Shown piece by piece: positions 36,953 to 45,145 of a DNA stretch of 64,000 nt. Origin of the DNA: Roseburia sp. (GTDB lineage Bacteria > Bacillota > Clostridia > Lachnospirales > Lachnospiraceae); contig JAHZFL010000002.1 in assembly GCA_019421345.1 (NCBI GenBank), positions 101,099 to 165,098 on the forward strand. Reading direction: 5' to 3'. A model generated the notes under the pieces. The model searched no databases and had not been told where the DNA came from. It saw only the letters and a list, made by a program, of their open reading frames with translations. The first letter of the stretch is position 1; every line of letters begins with the position of its first letter. The translations under genes were made by a program, and so were the position numbers.

Positions 36953-37011
36953 ATTATAACTTATAAAACCAATATTGTATATATTTATTTTTATTTTATA
37001 ACCAATATTAT
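36953..37011 (-). promoter_or_regulatory. PTS operon promoter with duplicated operator
   Basis: A perfect -10 TATAAT on the minus strand (36953-36958) lies 31 bases from the IIC start. Two direct copies of a site, TTATAAAACCAATATT (36961-36976) and TTATAACCAATATT (36996-37009), share CCAATATT and are spaced 33 bases apart, close to three helical turns. The first lies across the -35/-10 spacer. They are the best candidates for binding of the divergent ROK regulator. Confidence 0.65.
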
Positions 37012-37131
37012 CTTTTTCAACAAATTTATCCATTATTTTTTATCTATTATTACCAGATAAAAGTTTTCTGTATTTTTATTTTTGTTTTAATTATTTAGAA
37101 AATATAATCAACTAATGATTTTCTTTTCTAC

Positions 37132-37160
37132 ATGACCGCTATCCGGTTTCGTGCTATAAT
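37132..37160 (+). promoter_or_regulatory. Promoter of the ROK regulator gene
   Basis: Perfect TATAAT (37155-37160) with ATGACC 17 bases upstream as a poor -35 box. The ATG of the regulator is 33 bases downstream. Confidence 0.6.
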
Positions 37161-37192
37161 CAAGGAAATACAAGGCAAGAAGGAACAAGGGA

Positions 37193-38389
37193 ATGAAACA
37201 GACAAAAAAACAGCAGCAGCTTTATACGACGGTTCTTCATAAAATCTACACAAGACATGAAATTTCCAGAATTGACATTGCAAGGGAAACGGGAATCACT
37301 CCGGCTACGGTCAGCCTGATCACTGCCGATATGCTCTCGGAGCGGCTCATCCAGGAAATCGGCGAGGAGGCTGAGGCCACCGAAACTGTCGGACGCAAAA
37401 AGATTCTGCTCTCCGTCGCACCGTCCCACTCCTTTTATGTGGGAGCTGAGATTTCCGAAAAATTTTTCTCCTTTGTGCTGACAGACAATACGGGGATCGT
37501 ATTTGCGCAGGAGACCGTATTTCATGAACGCCATACGCCGATGTGCGCGTCATTTTTTACCGGACATCTCTCCGCCTTTCTATCCAAGACACCCCATGTG
37601 GGGCAGGTAAAAGCGATTGGGATCGCCATTCCCGGTCACTACACAAAAGAGCATCCGCATAAAATCATGACAAACAACACCTATTGGCAAGATTTTTCCC
37701 TCTCGGATATTGCAGCGCACGTTCAGACTCCTGTCTTTTTTTCCAATAACGTACACTGCATGGCGCGCGCGGAATCACTCTTTTATCCGCCCTCCGATGG
37801 AGACAACAGCAACTTTCTGTTTTTTCACATCGGACGCGGCATCCACTGCACCCATATGTATCACGATGATCTGTATGGGAAGCAAAATTTAAAAATAGGG
37901 GAAATCGGACATATGATCATTCAGCCCGACGGGGAATTGTGCGAGTGCGGCAAGCGCGGCTGTCTCCAGACCTATGCCAGCGAAGCATGGCTTTTGCACA
38001 AAGCACGGCTTCTTTACGGCAGTGTCGCCGATACCTGCCTGCACCAGCTTGTCAGAAATGAGAACGAGATTACGCTGCAGACGCTTTTGACTGCCTACGA
38101 TCTGGGGGACGACTTGATCGTCAAGCTCCTCTCCTCCGCGATCAAAAGCATCGGTATCGCCAGCGCAAACCTGAACATGATCATTGACTCTGCCCGGATT
38201 TTTATTCACGGGGAGCTGTTCGACAATCCAAAGACTGTGGCGCTCTTAAAAAGCTATCTGGATTTTGAACCGAATCTGTTTACCCTGCCGTCCAGACAAC
38301 AGTTGATCATCAAGCCCTACTCCCCCTATACCGGCGCCGTCGGAGCGGCTGCACTTGCCGTCTGCCGCTCGCTGCTTGCGTTAAATTAG
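37193..38389 (+). CDS. ROK-family transcriptional regulator
   Basis: 398 residues. The N-terminal winged helix (about 20-80) reads ISRIDIARETGITPATVSLI and ends GRKKILLS. The ROK domain has the zinc motif CECGKRGCLQTYAS (about 243-256) and GEIGHMII just before it. The kinase signature is changed, as expected in XylR/NagC-type regulators, which sense a sugar or sugar phosphate. It is transcribed divergently from the PTS operon across a 270-base A+T-rich gap with repeated sites, so local control of that operon is likely. Its last 9 bases overlap the convergent YfhO gene. Confidence 0.92.
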   Translation: MKQTKKQQQLYTTVLHKIYTRHEISRIDIARETGITPATVSLITADMLSERLIQEIGEEAEATETVGRKKILLSVAPSHSFYVGAEISEKFFSFVLTDNTGIVFAQETVFHERHTPMCASFFTGHLSAFLSKTPHVGQVKAIGIAIPGHYTKEHPHKIMTNNTYWQDFSLSDIAAHVQTPVFFSNNVHCMARAESLFYPPSDGDNSNFLFFHIGRGIHCTHMYHDDLYGKQNLKIGEIGHMIIQPDGELCECGKRGCLQTYASEAWLLHKARLLYGSVADTCLHQLVRNENEITLQTLLTAYDLGDDLIVKLLSSAIKSIGIASANLNMIIDSARIFIHGELFDNPKTVALLKSYLDFEPNLFTLPSRQQLIIKPYSPYTGAVGAAALAVCRSLLALN

Positions 38390-41050
38390 CTTTCTTATCG
38401 CAAGCAGTGCAATGACAGAGAGAAGGCTTATGGCACAGCCGGCATACAGCCCCGGCGGCGTGAGGCAAAGCCTGATCTGATGCTCTCCCGCAGGAAGTCT
38501 TGCTCCCGCAAACGCCGTGTTCACGGTCAAAAGCTCTGTTTTCTTCCCGTCTATGTACAGCTTCATTCCGCGCTGGCGCGGGATAGAGGTCACGAAATAT
38601 CCGTCCGCCTCCGCCGACACCCTGCAGGATAACAGTTCATTTCCCTTCGTCTCCTCCCCGACTGCCGGAATGTAACGCTTTTGCGTCAAAAGAGACTTTT
38701 GATACGCCGTGCACTTTATATCCGAAAGAGTGTATTCCCCCTCAGAAAATAAAATCTCAATCTTTTTTAAGCTGCCGTTTTCATCCCCGGAAAGCTGATA
38801 GTGAAAGCAATGATTTTCATTTGGGTATGGCGCGCCGCCTGCGGAAAGCTTATTTTTTCTTCCGTTTATCGTGATCACGACCGCATGCGCTCCGTCGCTC
38901 TCCACCGTAAATTGCATACCGAGAATCTCATCTTTGATCTCCTCCTTTAAAAAGAGCGTCAAAGCCGCCCGCTCCGTCGCCTTGACGGTAAGGCTTCCGT
39001 CCTCATTTTTGTAAAGCGAAAGCGCATCGTCTTTCTCATAACCGGAAAATTCGGGCACAATTTCAGACACCGCACCCTGCATCTGTCCCTGCCCGTCTGA
39101 TGCCGTCCCGTTTCCAATATTCTTGCACCCCTGATCCTCAATAATCGTTTTCCTCATCAAAGCCGCAATCCGCCTGCTCTCGTCAAGCTCATAAAAAGTT
39201 TTTTCCGGGAGTGTCTCCCCTTCCGCAACCGCGTAGGCAACCGGAAGCACCGACGGATTTTCCGCCAAAAGACGCGCTCCCTCTGTGGCGATCACCTCAT
39301 ACCCCTCCGGTAGCTTTTCCCGTGTCGTCTCCAGATAGCGGACACCGAGAAACGAAAGCAGAAACGGATTCTCCTCCGGCAGTACGGCGATCCGGTTATT
39401 GATCTGCACCGGAGTCTGCATCAGGTGATAATAAAAATCAGAATACGCCTGATCCGTGACAGACGAATACATCGCACTTTTCCCCATACCGGAAACGGCT
39501 TCCCCGATACGGTTTGCACGGGCAAGCGGCTCGTAGAGACTGTCAAAACGGTACAACGGCTGCTCACGCACAAGCGCCCCAAGTGTTTTTGCAATGCTCC
39601 CTTTCTCCGCCTCCTCGATCTGCGCCAGCCGCTCTCCACTGACATAATCCTCCCCGAAAGACGCCGCAGCAAAGCTGACAAACGGCGCGGGCAGCAGCAA
39701 CAGGCAGGCAAGCACCGCAGCTTTTCTTGACCTAAAAGTACCTCGCGCATGCGTGCCGCTCGTTGTTTTAGACTCGGCGCGCATAACAGCTACAAAGACT
39801 GCCACAAGCAGAAAATCAAGGCTCATGCCAAGAATATTACCGGAGCGCATGCGAAGCAGAAAGCAGATCGTCATTGGGATGAAAGGATAGACCTGCCATT
39901 TCATCTCCCCGCGCCACATTCCAAGAAATACCCGCATCCCATGCAGCAGAAACAAAGGCACAAACGGCGCCAGAATTTTTCCCCGTGCATAGAGCGTTCC
40001 GTTTAACAGCCATGCGCCAAACCCGCACGAGACAAGCAGCAGATAAAACAGACTGTCCGTCCGGTACTCCTTCCTCCAAAGTCCCGCAAGCAGCAGGTAC
40101 AGCACCAGAAGCGTCAGTCCCATTCCGTAAGGACTATATAAAAGAAAGCCAAGCTTCGGCAGAAACAAAGGCACGGAAAGCGCCGCCGCCGTCTCCCGCT
40201 TGTGCTCCAAAATCACGAGAAGGGACGGAAGCAGAAGCACCGCTGCAAGCCCCACAGAGCCTGCCGCCGTCACAAGATAACCGCGCCAAAACTTCTTCCC
40301 CTCCCTGCGATAGGAATACCATCCGACTGCTGCGAGCATCGCAGCCGCATAATAAAAGCTGTTGCAGTAGGCAAGGGCGAGAAAAACTGCTGCAAGCCCT
40401 ACACGTCTGTGCTGCTCCGTCAGCAGCGCACGTCCGCTCTGCAATGTCAACGGTGCACATCCGCTCTGCAATGTCAGCAGAACACGTCCGCTCTGCAATG
40501 TCAGCGGTGCACATCCGCTCTGTAATGTCAGCAAAGCACGTCCGCTCTGCAATGCCAGCGGTGCACATCCGCTCTGCAATGTCAGCAGAGCGGACAGAAA
40601 AAACGGCATATAGTTGATAAACATGACCTGCCTGTGCGTGTGAAAAAAGCAGGCTGCACACAAAAATAAAACGCTGCCGAAAAATGACGCCGCGTCATTT
40701 TTCAGTTCTCTGCGCAGGAAGAAATCAAACAGCAGCACCGACGCGAAATAGCCAACGCACATATATACGATCAAAATCCGGTACATCGGGACCCCCGGCA
40801 GCAGACATCCGATCAGAATATCCAGACGCAGAAAACCGTAATAAGAAAACTCAAAGCCGTTTGTGCCGCCGCCAAGCGGCAGAACCTGCGGCAGCAGCGT
40901 TTGCTGCGCTCTGCAGGCATCACGGATCGTCTCCGCAAGCGCCGCATGCTGCGACAGCCAATCCATATTCGATCCATAAACCATTCCCTTTGGCAGGGTG
41001 AGAAATAAAAGGGTAGCAACAAGCCCCGTCAGAAGCAGTGTTCGTTTCAT
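38381..41050 (-). CDS. YfhO-family membrane protein (glycosyltransferase-like)
   Basis: 889 residues with about thirteen membrane segments in the first 450 residues, a large outside domain (about 450-860) and a final helix near the C-terminus. YfhO relatives are GT-C-like proteins that decorate lipoteichoic acid or other envelope polymers with sugars. The conserved start is NMDWLSQHAALAETIRDACRA after helix 1, then a second part with GGGTNGFEFSYYGF. Unusual: residues about 154-208 are six 9-residue repeats in a loop between two helices. Divergent from the two-component pair at 41224-43429. Confidence 0.85.
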   Translation of the reverse strand: MKRTLLLTGLVATLLFLTLPKGMVYGSNMDWLSQHAALAETIRDACRAQQTLLPQVLPLGGGTNGFEFSYYGFLRLDILIGCLLPGVPMYRILIVYMCVGYFASVLLFDFFLRRELKNDAASFFGSVLFLCAACFFHTHRQVMFINYMPFFLSALLTLQSGCAPLALQSGRALLTLQSGCAPLTLQSGRVLLTLQSGCAPLTLQSGRALLTEQHRRVGLAAVFLALAYCNSFYYAAAMLAAVGWYSYRREGKKFWRGYLVTAAGSVGLAAVLLLPSLLVILEHKRETAAALSVPLFLPKLGFLLYSPYGMGLTLLVLYLLLAGLWRKEYRTDSLFYLLLVSCGFGAWLLNGTLYARGKILAPFVPLFLLHGMRVFLGMWRGEMKWQVYPFIPMTICFLLRMRSGNILGMSLDFLLVAVFVAVMRAESKTTSGTHARGTFRSRKAAVLACLLLLPAPFVSFAAASFGEDYVSGERLAQIEEAEKGSIAKTLGALVREQPLYRFDSLYEPLARANRIGEAVSGMGKSAMYSSVTDQAYSDFYYHLMQTPVQINNRIAVLPEENPFLLSFLGVRYLETTREKLPEGYEVIATEGARLLAENPSVLPVAYAVAEGETLPEKTFYELDESRRIAALMRKTIIEDQGCKNIGNGTASDGQGQMQGAVSEIVPEFSGYEKDDALSLYKNEDGSLTVKATERAALTLFLKEEIKDEILGMQFTVESDGAHAVVITINGRKNKLSAGGAPYPNENHCFHYQLSGDENGSLKKIEILFSEGEYTLSDIKCTAYQKSLLTQKRYIPAVGEETKGNELLSCRVSAEADGYFVTSIPRQRGMKLYIDGKKTELLTVNTAFAGARLPAGEHQIRLCLTPPGLYAGCAISLLSVIALLAIRKLI
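40428..40589 (-). repeat. Coding minisatellite, six copies of 27 bp
   Basis: The box CCGCTCTGCAATGTCA recurs at 40434, 40461, 40488, 40515, 40542 and 40569, each 27 bases apart with one or two changes. Alternate copies differ (LQSGRALLT against LQSGCAPLT), so the true unit may be 54 bases in three copies. Because 27 is a multiple of three, the frame is kept in all six readings. It falls inside the YfhO-like protein. Confidence 0.95.
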
Positions 41051-41092
41051 AAACTCCTCCGTATCATTTGTTCGCCTTATATTAACAAAAAC

Positions 41093-41195
41093 TTCTTAAG
41101 AATCCGCAAAAGCTTTTCTTTGTTTTTCCAAAGAAATCTTAAGAATCCTTAAGAGTACAAAAACTGCTCGTCTTATCTGAAAATTTATGTATAAT
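41093..41195. promoter_or_regulatory. Shared yfhO/two-component promoter region with CTTAAG boxes
   Basis: CTTAAG occurs at 41095-41100, 41138-41143 and 41148-41153, the last two in a 10-base period (a direct-repeat site typical of OmpR-type regulators) and the first as TTCTTAAGAA near the yfhO start. A perfect TATAAT at 41190-41195 serves the response-regulator gene; its -35 box is poor, consistent with activation. Binding by the adjacent regulator is inferred. Confidence 0.55.
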
Positions 41196-41223
41196 AGAGG
41201 AAACAGAATGAATGGAGGATACC

Positions 41224-41940
41224 ATGGAACAGACAAAGATTCTGGTTGTGGACGACAACCCGGAAATCCGTGAAATTTTGCGCATCCTTTTAGAAAATGA
41301 AGCCTATGAGGTCACGGAGGCTGACAACGGCGCCGCCGCGCTGATCGCGCTTTCTGCCGAAAGCTTTGACCTGATCATCCTAGACATTATGATGCCTCAC
41401 TTAAACGGCTACCAGACCTGTTTAAAAATCCGCGAAAGCTCCAACGCGCCGATCCTCTTTCTGAGCGCCAAGACGAAGGAAAGCGATAAGACACTCGGCT
41501 TTTCCAGCGGCGGGGACGATTATCTGGCAAAGCCGTTTTCCTACAATGAGCTGATCTCCCGCGCGAAGGCGCTGATCCGCCGCTACCGGGTCTATCAGGG
41601 CAAACTCCCTCACGAGGAGACTCCCTCACCAAAGCAGGACGCGCTCCTCTCATGCGGGAATCTGACTATCGATCCCGGCAAACGGCTCGTCAGCAGAGAT
41701 GGCGTTCCCGTGGAGCTGACTGATACGGAATACGAAATTCTCCTGCTGCTCGTTTCGCACCGCGGGCAGATTTTTGCAGCGTCACAGCTCTATGAGACTG
41801 TCTGGAATGAACCGTTCCACTATACGGCAAACAATACCGTGATGGTTCATATCCGAAATCTGCGGTGCAAGATTGAGGAGGATGCCACCCGTCCAAGCAT
41901 CATCAAAACTGTCTGGGGAAAGGGATACCGCTGTGATTAA
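41224..41940 (+). CDS. OmpR-family response regulator (VanR-like)
   Basis: 238 residues from the ATG at 41224, preceded by GGAGG at a good distance; an ATG at 41212 overlaps that site. The receiver has KILVVDDNPEIREIL, the phospho-Asp in LIILDIMMPHLNGYQ, and Lys in DDYLAKPFSY. The winged helix occupies about 140-236 (ELTDTEYEILLLLVSHRG and IKTVWGKGYRCD). Its stop overlaps the kinase start by 8 bases, so they are translated together. CTTAAG boxes upstream suggest self-control. Confidence 0.94.
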   Translation: MEQTKILVVDDNPEIREILRILLENEAYEVTEADNGAAALIALSAESFDLIILDIMMPHLNGYQTCLKIRESSNAPILFLSAKTKESDKTLGFSSGGDDYLAKPFSYNELISRAKALIRRYRVYQGKLPHEETPSPKQDALLSCGNLTIDPGKRLVSRDGVPVELTDTEYEILLLLVSHRGQIFAASQLYETVWNEPFHYTANNTVMVHIRNLRCKIEEDATRPSIIKTVWGKGYRCD

Positions 41941-43429
41941 CCATCTAAAAACCGCAAAGCTGCATACAAAATTCATCTTTCTGCTGCTTACATCGGGGCT
42001 GCTTGGCATCCTTGTCTTTTTCTTCTGCCTGCAACATATCGGCGAAGCTTGGGGCGTCTTCTCTGCGCTCCCTCCCTTTGCATGGGACAAGGAGGCGCTC
42101 GTTAAGACGCTGCGCGAGGAAGCGCCAAACTATACCGTTCCCGCCCATTCCGGCAGAGAACATGTGACTGATCACATGCAGGGATTTTTTGCACTGTGTG
42201 ATGATTATACAAGCATCTATGTCCATGGAAAATCTGACGGTCTCTACCGGGCAAGCTCCTCCCATGAAATCATAAACGAAGGGCTTGTGCAATATATCTC
42301 CTCCCTGACCAAGGAATATATCTATAACCATGAACACAAGTTTGAAAAGCCCGTTGACTGGTATGATATGGAATTTAAAAACGGAACCTTTACTGTCGTC
42401 ATTTACTCCGATCACTATACGCGATTCACCTACCCCTACCTTTTCTTCTGCCTGCTCCTTGCCACAGTGGTGTTTCTTACCCCGATACTGCTGTACCTTA
42501 GGAAACGCACCGCACAGCTTCTTCTCTTAAAGGATGAGATGCTCTTAATGTCCTCCGGCGATCTGACTCACCCCGTCACGCCGTGCGGATCGGATGAGAT
42601 CGGTATTCTGGCGCGGGAGCTTAATGAGCTTCGTCTGGCGCTTCATTCCCACATCGCAAGTGAGGCGGAAAGCCGTCAGGCAAATCAGGATCTGATCACC
42701 ACGCTCTCCCACGATCTGCGCACGCCGCTGACCATCCTAAAGGGTTATCTGGAAATCTTACAGTTAAAGCTGCAAGATCCGGACGCCGCCGCAGAGTACC
42801 TCTCCCGCTGTCTGTTAAAAGCAGACGATATCCGCGAACTCACCGACCGTATGTTTGAGTACGCGCTCGTCTATGAGGAAAATGAGGAAATCTCCCCCTA
42901 CGCCGTACCGCTCTCCTTTTTCTGGGAATGTATTGCGGAAAATATGGACTTCATACGTCTTGCAGGCTTTAAGACTGCAGAGTCTCCAGATCCGCAGACA
43001 CCTCCATGCTCTTGCGAACGGACAGTTCCCGGCGACACGGTGATGATCAAACGCATTTTCAACAATCTCTTTTCCAATATTTTAAAATACGGGGACAAGT
43101 CCGTACCCGTCACTGTCTCTTGCAATGTGGGGGAACATTCTATTTCCTTTACGCTGTGCAACGCCATAAAAACGAGTTTCGCAGGTGAAACTCTCCGCCT
43201 GCGGCGGGTCGCTTCAGCGACACAATTCCCTTCCGCCGCAGCGCGATCCCGTGGAGGGTTTTGCTTTATGGAGAACGAAGTTTCCGATAAAGGAAAAGAC
43301 CAGTCCCAAGCTGCAAGCAACGGAATTGGTCTAAGAAGTGTGAGAAAAATGATGGAGCTCCACCACGGAACCCTAAAGCAGTCGGAGGAGGACGGACGCT
43401 TTTCTGTGGAGATTACTTTTTACGGATAA
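41933..43429 (+). CDS. Sensor histidine kinase (VanS-like) with repeat inserted in its ATP lid
   Basis: 498 residues from a GTG at 41933 inside the regulator's end. Membrane helix about 15-37, outside domain about 40-165, second helix about 167-190, HAMP, then the H-box LITTLSHDLRTPLTIL and the N-box FNNLFSNILKYG. After FTLCNAIK the frame enters sequence identical to the dispersed repeat of 31855-31951 (about residues 416-454: LRLRRVASATQFPSAAARSR). It then returns to the family with SNGIGLRSVRKMMELHHG. The insertion lengthens the ATP lid by roughly 40 residues without a frameshift. The domain may still work, but activity is uncertain. Confidence 0.88.
   Translation: MINHLKTAKLHTKFIFLLLTSGLLGILVFFFCLQHIGEAWGVFSALPPFAWDKEALVKTLREEAPNYTVPAHSGREHVTDHMQGFFALCDDYTSIYVHGKSDGLYRASSSHEIINEGLVQYISSLTKEYIYNHEHKFEKPVDWYDMEFKNGTFTVVIYSDHYTRFTYPYLFFCLLLATVVFLTPILLYLRKRTAQLLLLKDEMLLMSSGDLTHPVTPCGSDEIGILARELNELRLALHSHIASEAESRQANQDLITTLSHDLRTPLTILKGYLEILQLKLQDPDAAAEYLSRCLLKADDIRELTDRMFEYALVYEENEEISPYAVPLSFFWECIAENMDFIRLAGFKTAESPDPQTPPCSCERTVPGDTVMIKRIFNNLFSNILKYGDKSVPVTVSCNVGEHSISFTLCNAIKTSFAGETLRLRRVASATQFPSAAARSRGGFCFMENEVSDKGKDQSQAASNGIGLRSVRKMMELHHGTLKQSEEDGRFSVEITFYG
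43177..43294 (+). repeat. Dispersed G+C-rich repeat, copy 3, inside a kinase gene
   Basis: Bases 43192-43222 equal 31855-31885 exactly, and the following part (TTCCGCCGCAGCGCGATCCC, then GGGTTTTGCTT and CGAAGTTTCC) is a diverged version of the 65-base unit. It is preceded by the inverted repeat GAGTTTCGCAGGTGAAACTC. It is read through as protein. Confidence 0.85.
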
Positions 43430-43469
43430 GCTCTTGCTCGCTTGCGGTAAAACGCCCCCATGGCGCTTG

Positions 43470-44381
43470 TTAGTTCAGGCAGAGAAACGCACCCAGATTC
43501 CCCCTCTTTCCTTGGCTCGCCCGATGAGAAAATAAAAGCTTATGATTACAGCAGGTACAGATATTTGTCACTGCCAGATGCTCCCTTCGGATGCCTGCCT
43601 CCAAAAGAATTATTTCATTTGCCTTCCAAAGATCAAGCTGATACTTCCGCTCCTCCGGCATCTGCGCTTCTTGATTCTTGGGGCTCTCTGCAAGCAGACG
43701 CTGCTCATGCCCCCTAAATTCCTGTGCAAATGCCTCTGCTACATCTGCGCTGACCTCATAGCAGTCCTGACAGATAGACGGACCAATCGCGCAGATAATG
43801 TCCTCCGGCTCACTTCCATACGCCTCCTGCATCGCCCTTATGGTCGCAAGTCCGATGCGCCCCACCGTTCCGCGCCAGCCGGAATGGCTCATGCCAATCG
43901 CACGATGCACAGGGTCTACAAAATACAACGGTACACAATCCGCGTAAAAAGTCGAGAGCACAAGTCCCGGCTCATTGGTGATCAGACCGTCCACATCCTG
44001 ATAATCCCGCTCCCGGATCAGACCCGCTCCGGCATCCTCCGCCGTCACCTTCCGCACATTCGTCGTATGCGTCTGGTCAGTAAAGACAAACCCCTCATAC
44101 GAGACATCAAGCGCTCTTGCAAGCCGCTTGAAGTTTTCCTCTACCGCCGCCCGAGCATCTCCGCGAGAAAAGCTTAGATTCAGCGAGGAAAACATCCCCT
44201 CGCTCACCCCTCCAAGGCGTGTCGTAAAACAATGCCTGACAATCCCCGTCTCCTCAAGGAGCGGATATTTTAAAAGCAGCAGTCCTGTGCCGTCCGCCGT
44301 CTGCTCCCATACCTCACGCAGCACATCGTCAGCTCCCTCTTTTCTTTTTATCAATTCATTTCTGCTCATTTTACTGTCCAT
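43470..44381 (-). CDS. pgeF: PgeF/YlmD-family purine nucleoside phosphorylase (laccase-domain protein)
   Basis: 303 residues. The family's metal ligands are visible: His in DQTHTTNV, Cys in TFYADCVPLYF, and His in GMSHSGWRGTV. The C-terminal ICTCCNHKLLFSHRASQGKRG is also typical. Proteins of this family phosphorolyse purine nucleosides and deaminate adenosine, and some relatives edit peptidoglycan precursors. Length is slightly above usual (about 270) because of an N-terminal extension. Convergent with the histidine kinase gene (41-base gap). Last gene of the ribosomal/flagellar-like block. Confidence 0.92.
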   Translation of the reverse strand: MDSKMSRNELIKRKEGADDVLREVWEQTADGTGLLLLKYPLLEETGIVRHCFTTRLGGVSEGMFSSLNLSFSRGDARAAVEENFKRLARALDVSYEGFVFTDQTHTTNVRKVTAEDAGAGLIRERDYQDVDGLITNEPGLVLSTFYADCVPLYFVDPVHRAIGMSHSGWRGTVGRIGLATIRAMQEAYGSEPEDIICAIGPSICQDCYEVSADVAEAFAQEFRGHEQRLLAESPKNQEAQMPEERKYQLDLWKANEIILLEAGIRREHLAVTNICTCCNHKLLFSHRASQGKRGNLGAFLCLN

Positions 44382-44447
44382 TTCTATTTTTCGATTTCCC
44401 TCTGACTGCTGCCTGTGCCCTGCAATCCCACAGCGCTCTCACCGGCA

Positions 44448-44804
44448 TTACCCTCCCATACACTCAAACGCATTTTTAACCACGCAGATGTTCTCCCCCA
44501 AAATTGCCACCACGTCAAAGCGGCATGGCGTATCCTCCCCATACCCATGTGTCATGCAATAGTAGGCAGCCGTCCTACTGATCTTCTTTTGCTTTCTTAT
44601 ATCGACCGCCTCAAGCGGATTGCCCCCATCTAGCGTCCTTCTGTATTTTACCTCCACAAAAACAAGATACGCGCCATCTTTGGCGATCAGATCAATTTCG
44701 CCGCTCCGGCAGCAAAAATTATATTCTAACAGCTCATATCCCTGCTGTTTTAAATATGCGCCCGCCCGTTTTTCATATACAGCGCCAACCGTCCGTTGAT
44801 TCAA
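44448..44804 (-). CDS. YraN family (UPF0102) endonuclease-like protein
   Basis: 118 residues. It has the YraN hallmarks GAVYEKRAGAYLKQQGYELL, then CRSGEIDLIAKDGAYLVFVEVKYR, where Glu, Asp and E-V-K form a PD-(D/E)XK-type active site. Such proteins are small Holliday-junction-resolvase-like nucleases of uncertain role. The neighbour is the FlhB-like protein gene, 17 bp away. Confidence 0.93.
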   Translation of the reverse strand: MNQRTVGAVYEKRAGAYLKQQGYELLEYNFCCRSGEIDLIAKDGAYLVFVEVKYRRTLDGGNPLEAVDIRKQKKISRTAAYYCMTHGYGEDTPCRFDVVAILGENICVVKNAFECMGG

Positions 44805-44821
44805 TCCTTCCCTCCTGTCTC

Positions 44822-45127
44822 TTAAAGGAGACCCGAATCCTGAAGCTTTGCCTTCATACGATCCATATCGTCCACAAATACAAGGATCTCCGCCACAACC
44901 TCATATAATTCAGGCGGGATCGTGCTCCCGATCTCAAGCTTTGCCAATGTGCCTGCCAGCTTATGGTCCTGATAAAACGGAACGTCATTTTCCTTTGCTG
45001 TCTCGATAATGCGTTCTGCAACCTCGCCTTTTCCGGCTGCCAGAATTTTCGGCGCCGCATCTCCCGGCTCATAGGCTACGGCTACCGCCGTTTTCTGTTT
45101 TTCTTTTTCTTCTGTCCGCTCTGCCAT
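44822..45127 (-). CDS. ylqH: FlhB C-terminal-domain-like protein (YlqH family)
   Basis: 101 residues, starting at MAERTEEKEK; an upstream in-frame ATG at 45142 overlaps the ribosome site of the chosen start. The core AVAVAYEPGDAAPKILAAGKG, then ENDVPFYQDHKLAGTLAKLEIG and IPPELYEVVAEIL, equals the cytoplasmic switch domain of FlhB but without the membrane part and without the NPTH cleavage loop. It follows the FliK-like gene, as in Bacillus (ylqG-ylqH). Function unknown. Confidence 0.85.
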   Translation of the reverse strand: MAERTEEKEKQKTAVAVAYEPGDAAPKILAAGKGEVAERIIETAKENDVPFYQDHKLAGTLAKLEIGSTIPPELYEVVAEILVFVDDMDRMKAKLQDSGLL

Positions 45128-45145
45128 CCTCTGCTCTCCCATACG

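Noticed and set aside
40428..40589. CRISPR-like array of 27-base repeats
   Set aside because: The repeats are contiguous with no unique spacers and are read in frame inside a membrane protein; no cas genes are present.
39985..40617. Plus-strand frame of 210 codons with HVRSAM repeats
   Set aside because: It is the antisense shadow of the minisatellite in the YfhO gene; the 27-base unit keeps all frames open.
40134..40661. Second minus-strand frame with ERMCTADIA repeats
   Set aside because: It is the off-frame reading of the same minisatellite; the YfhO frame has the membrane-protein pattern.
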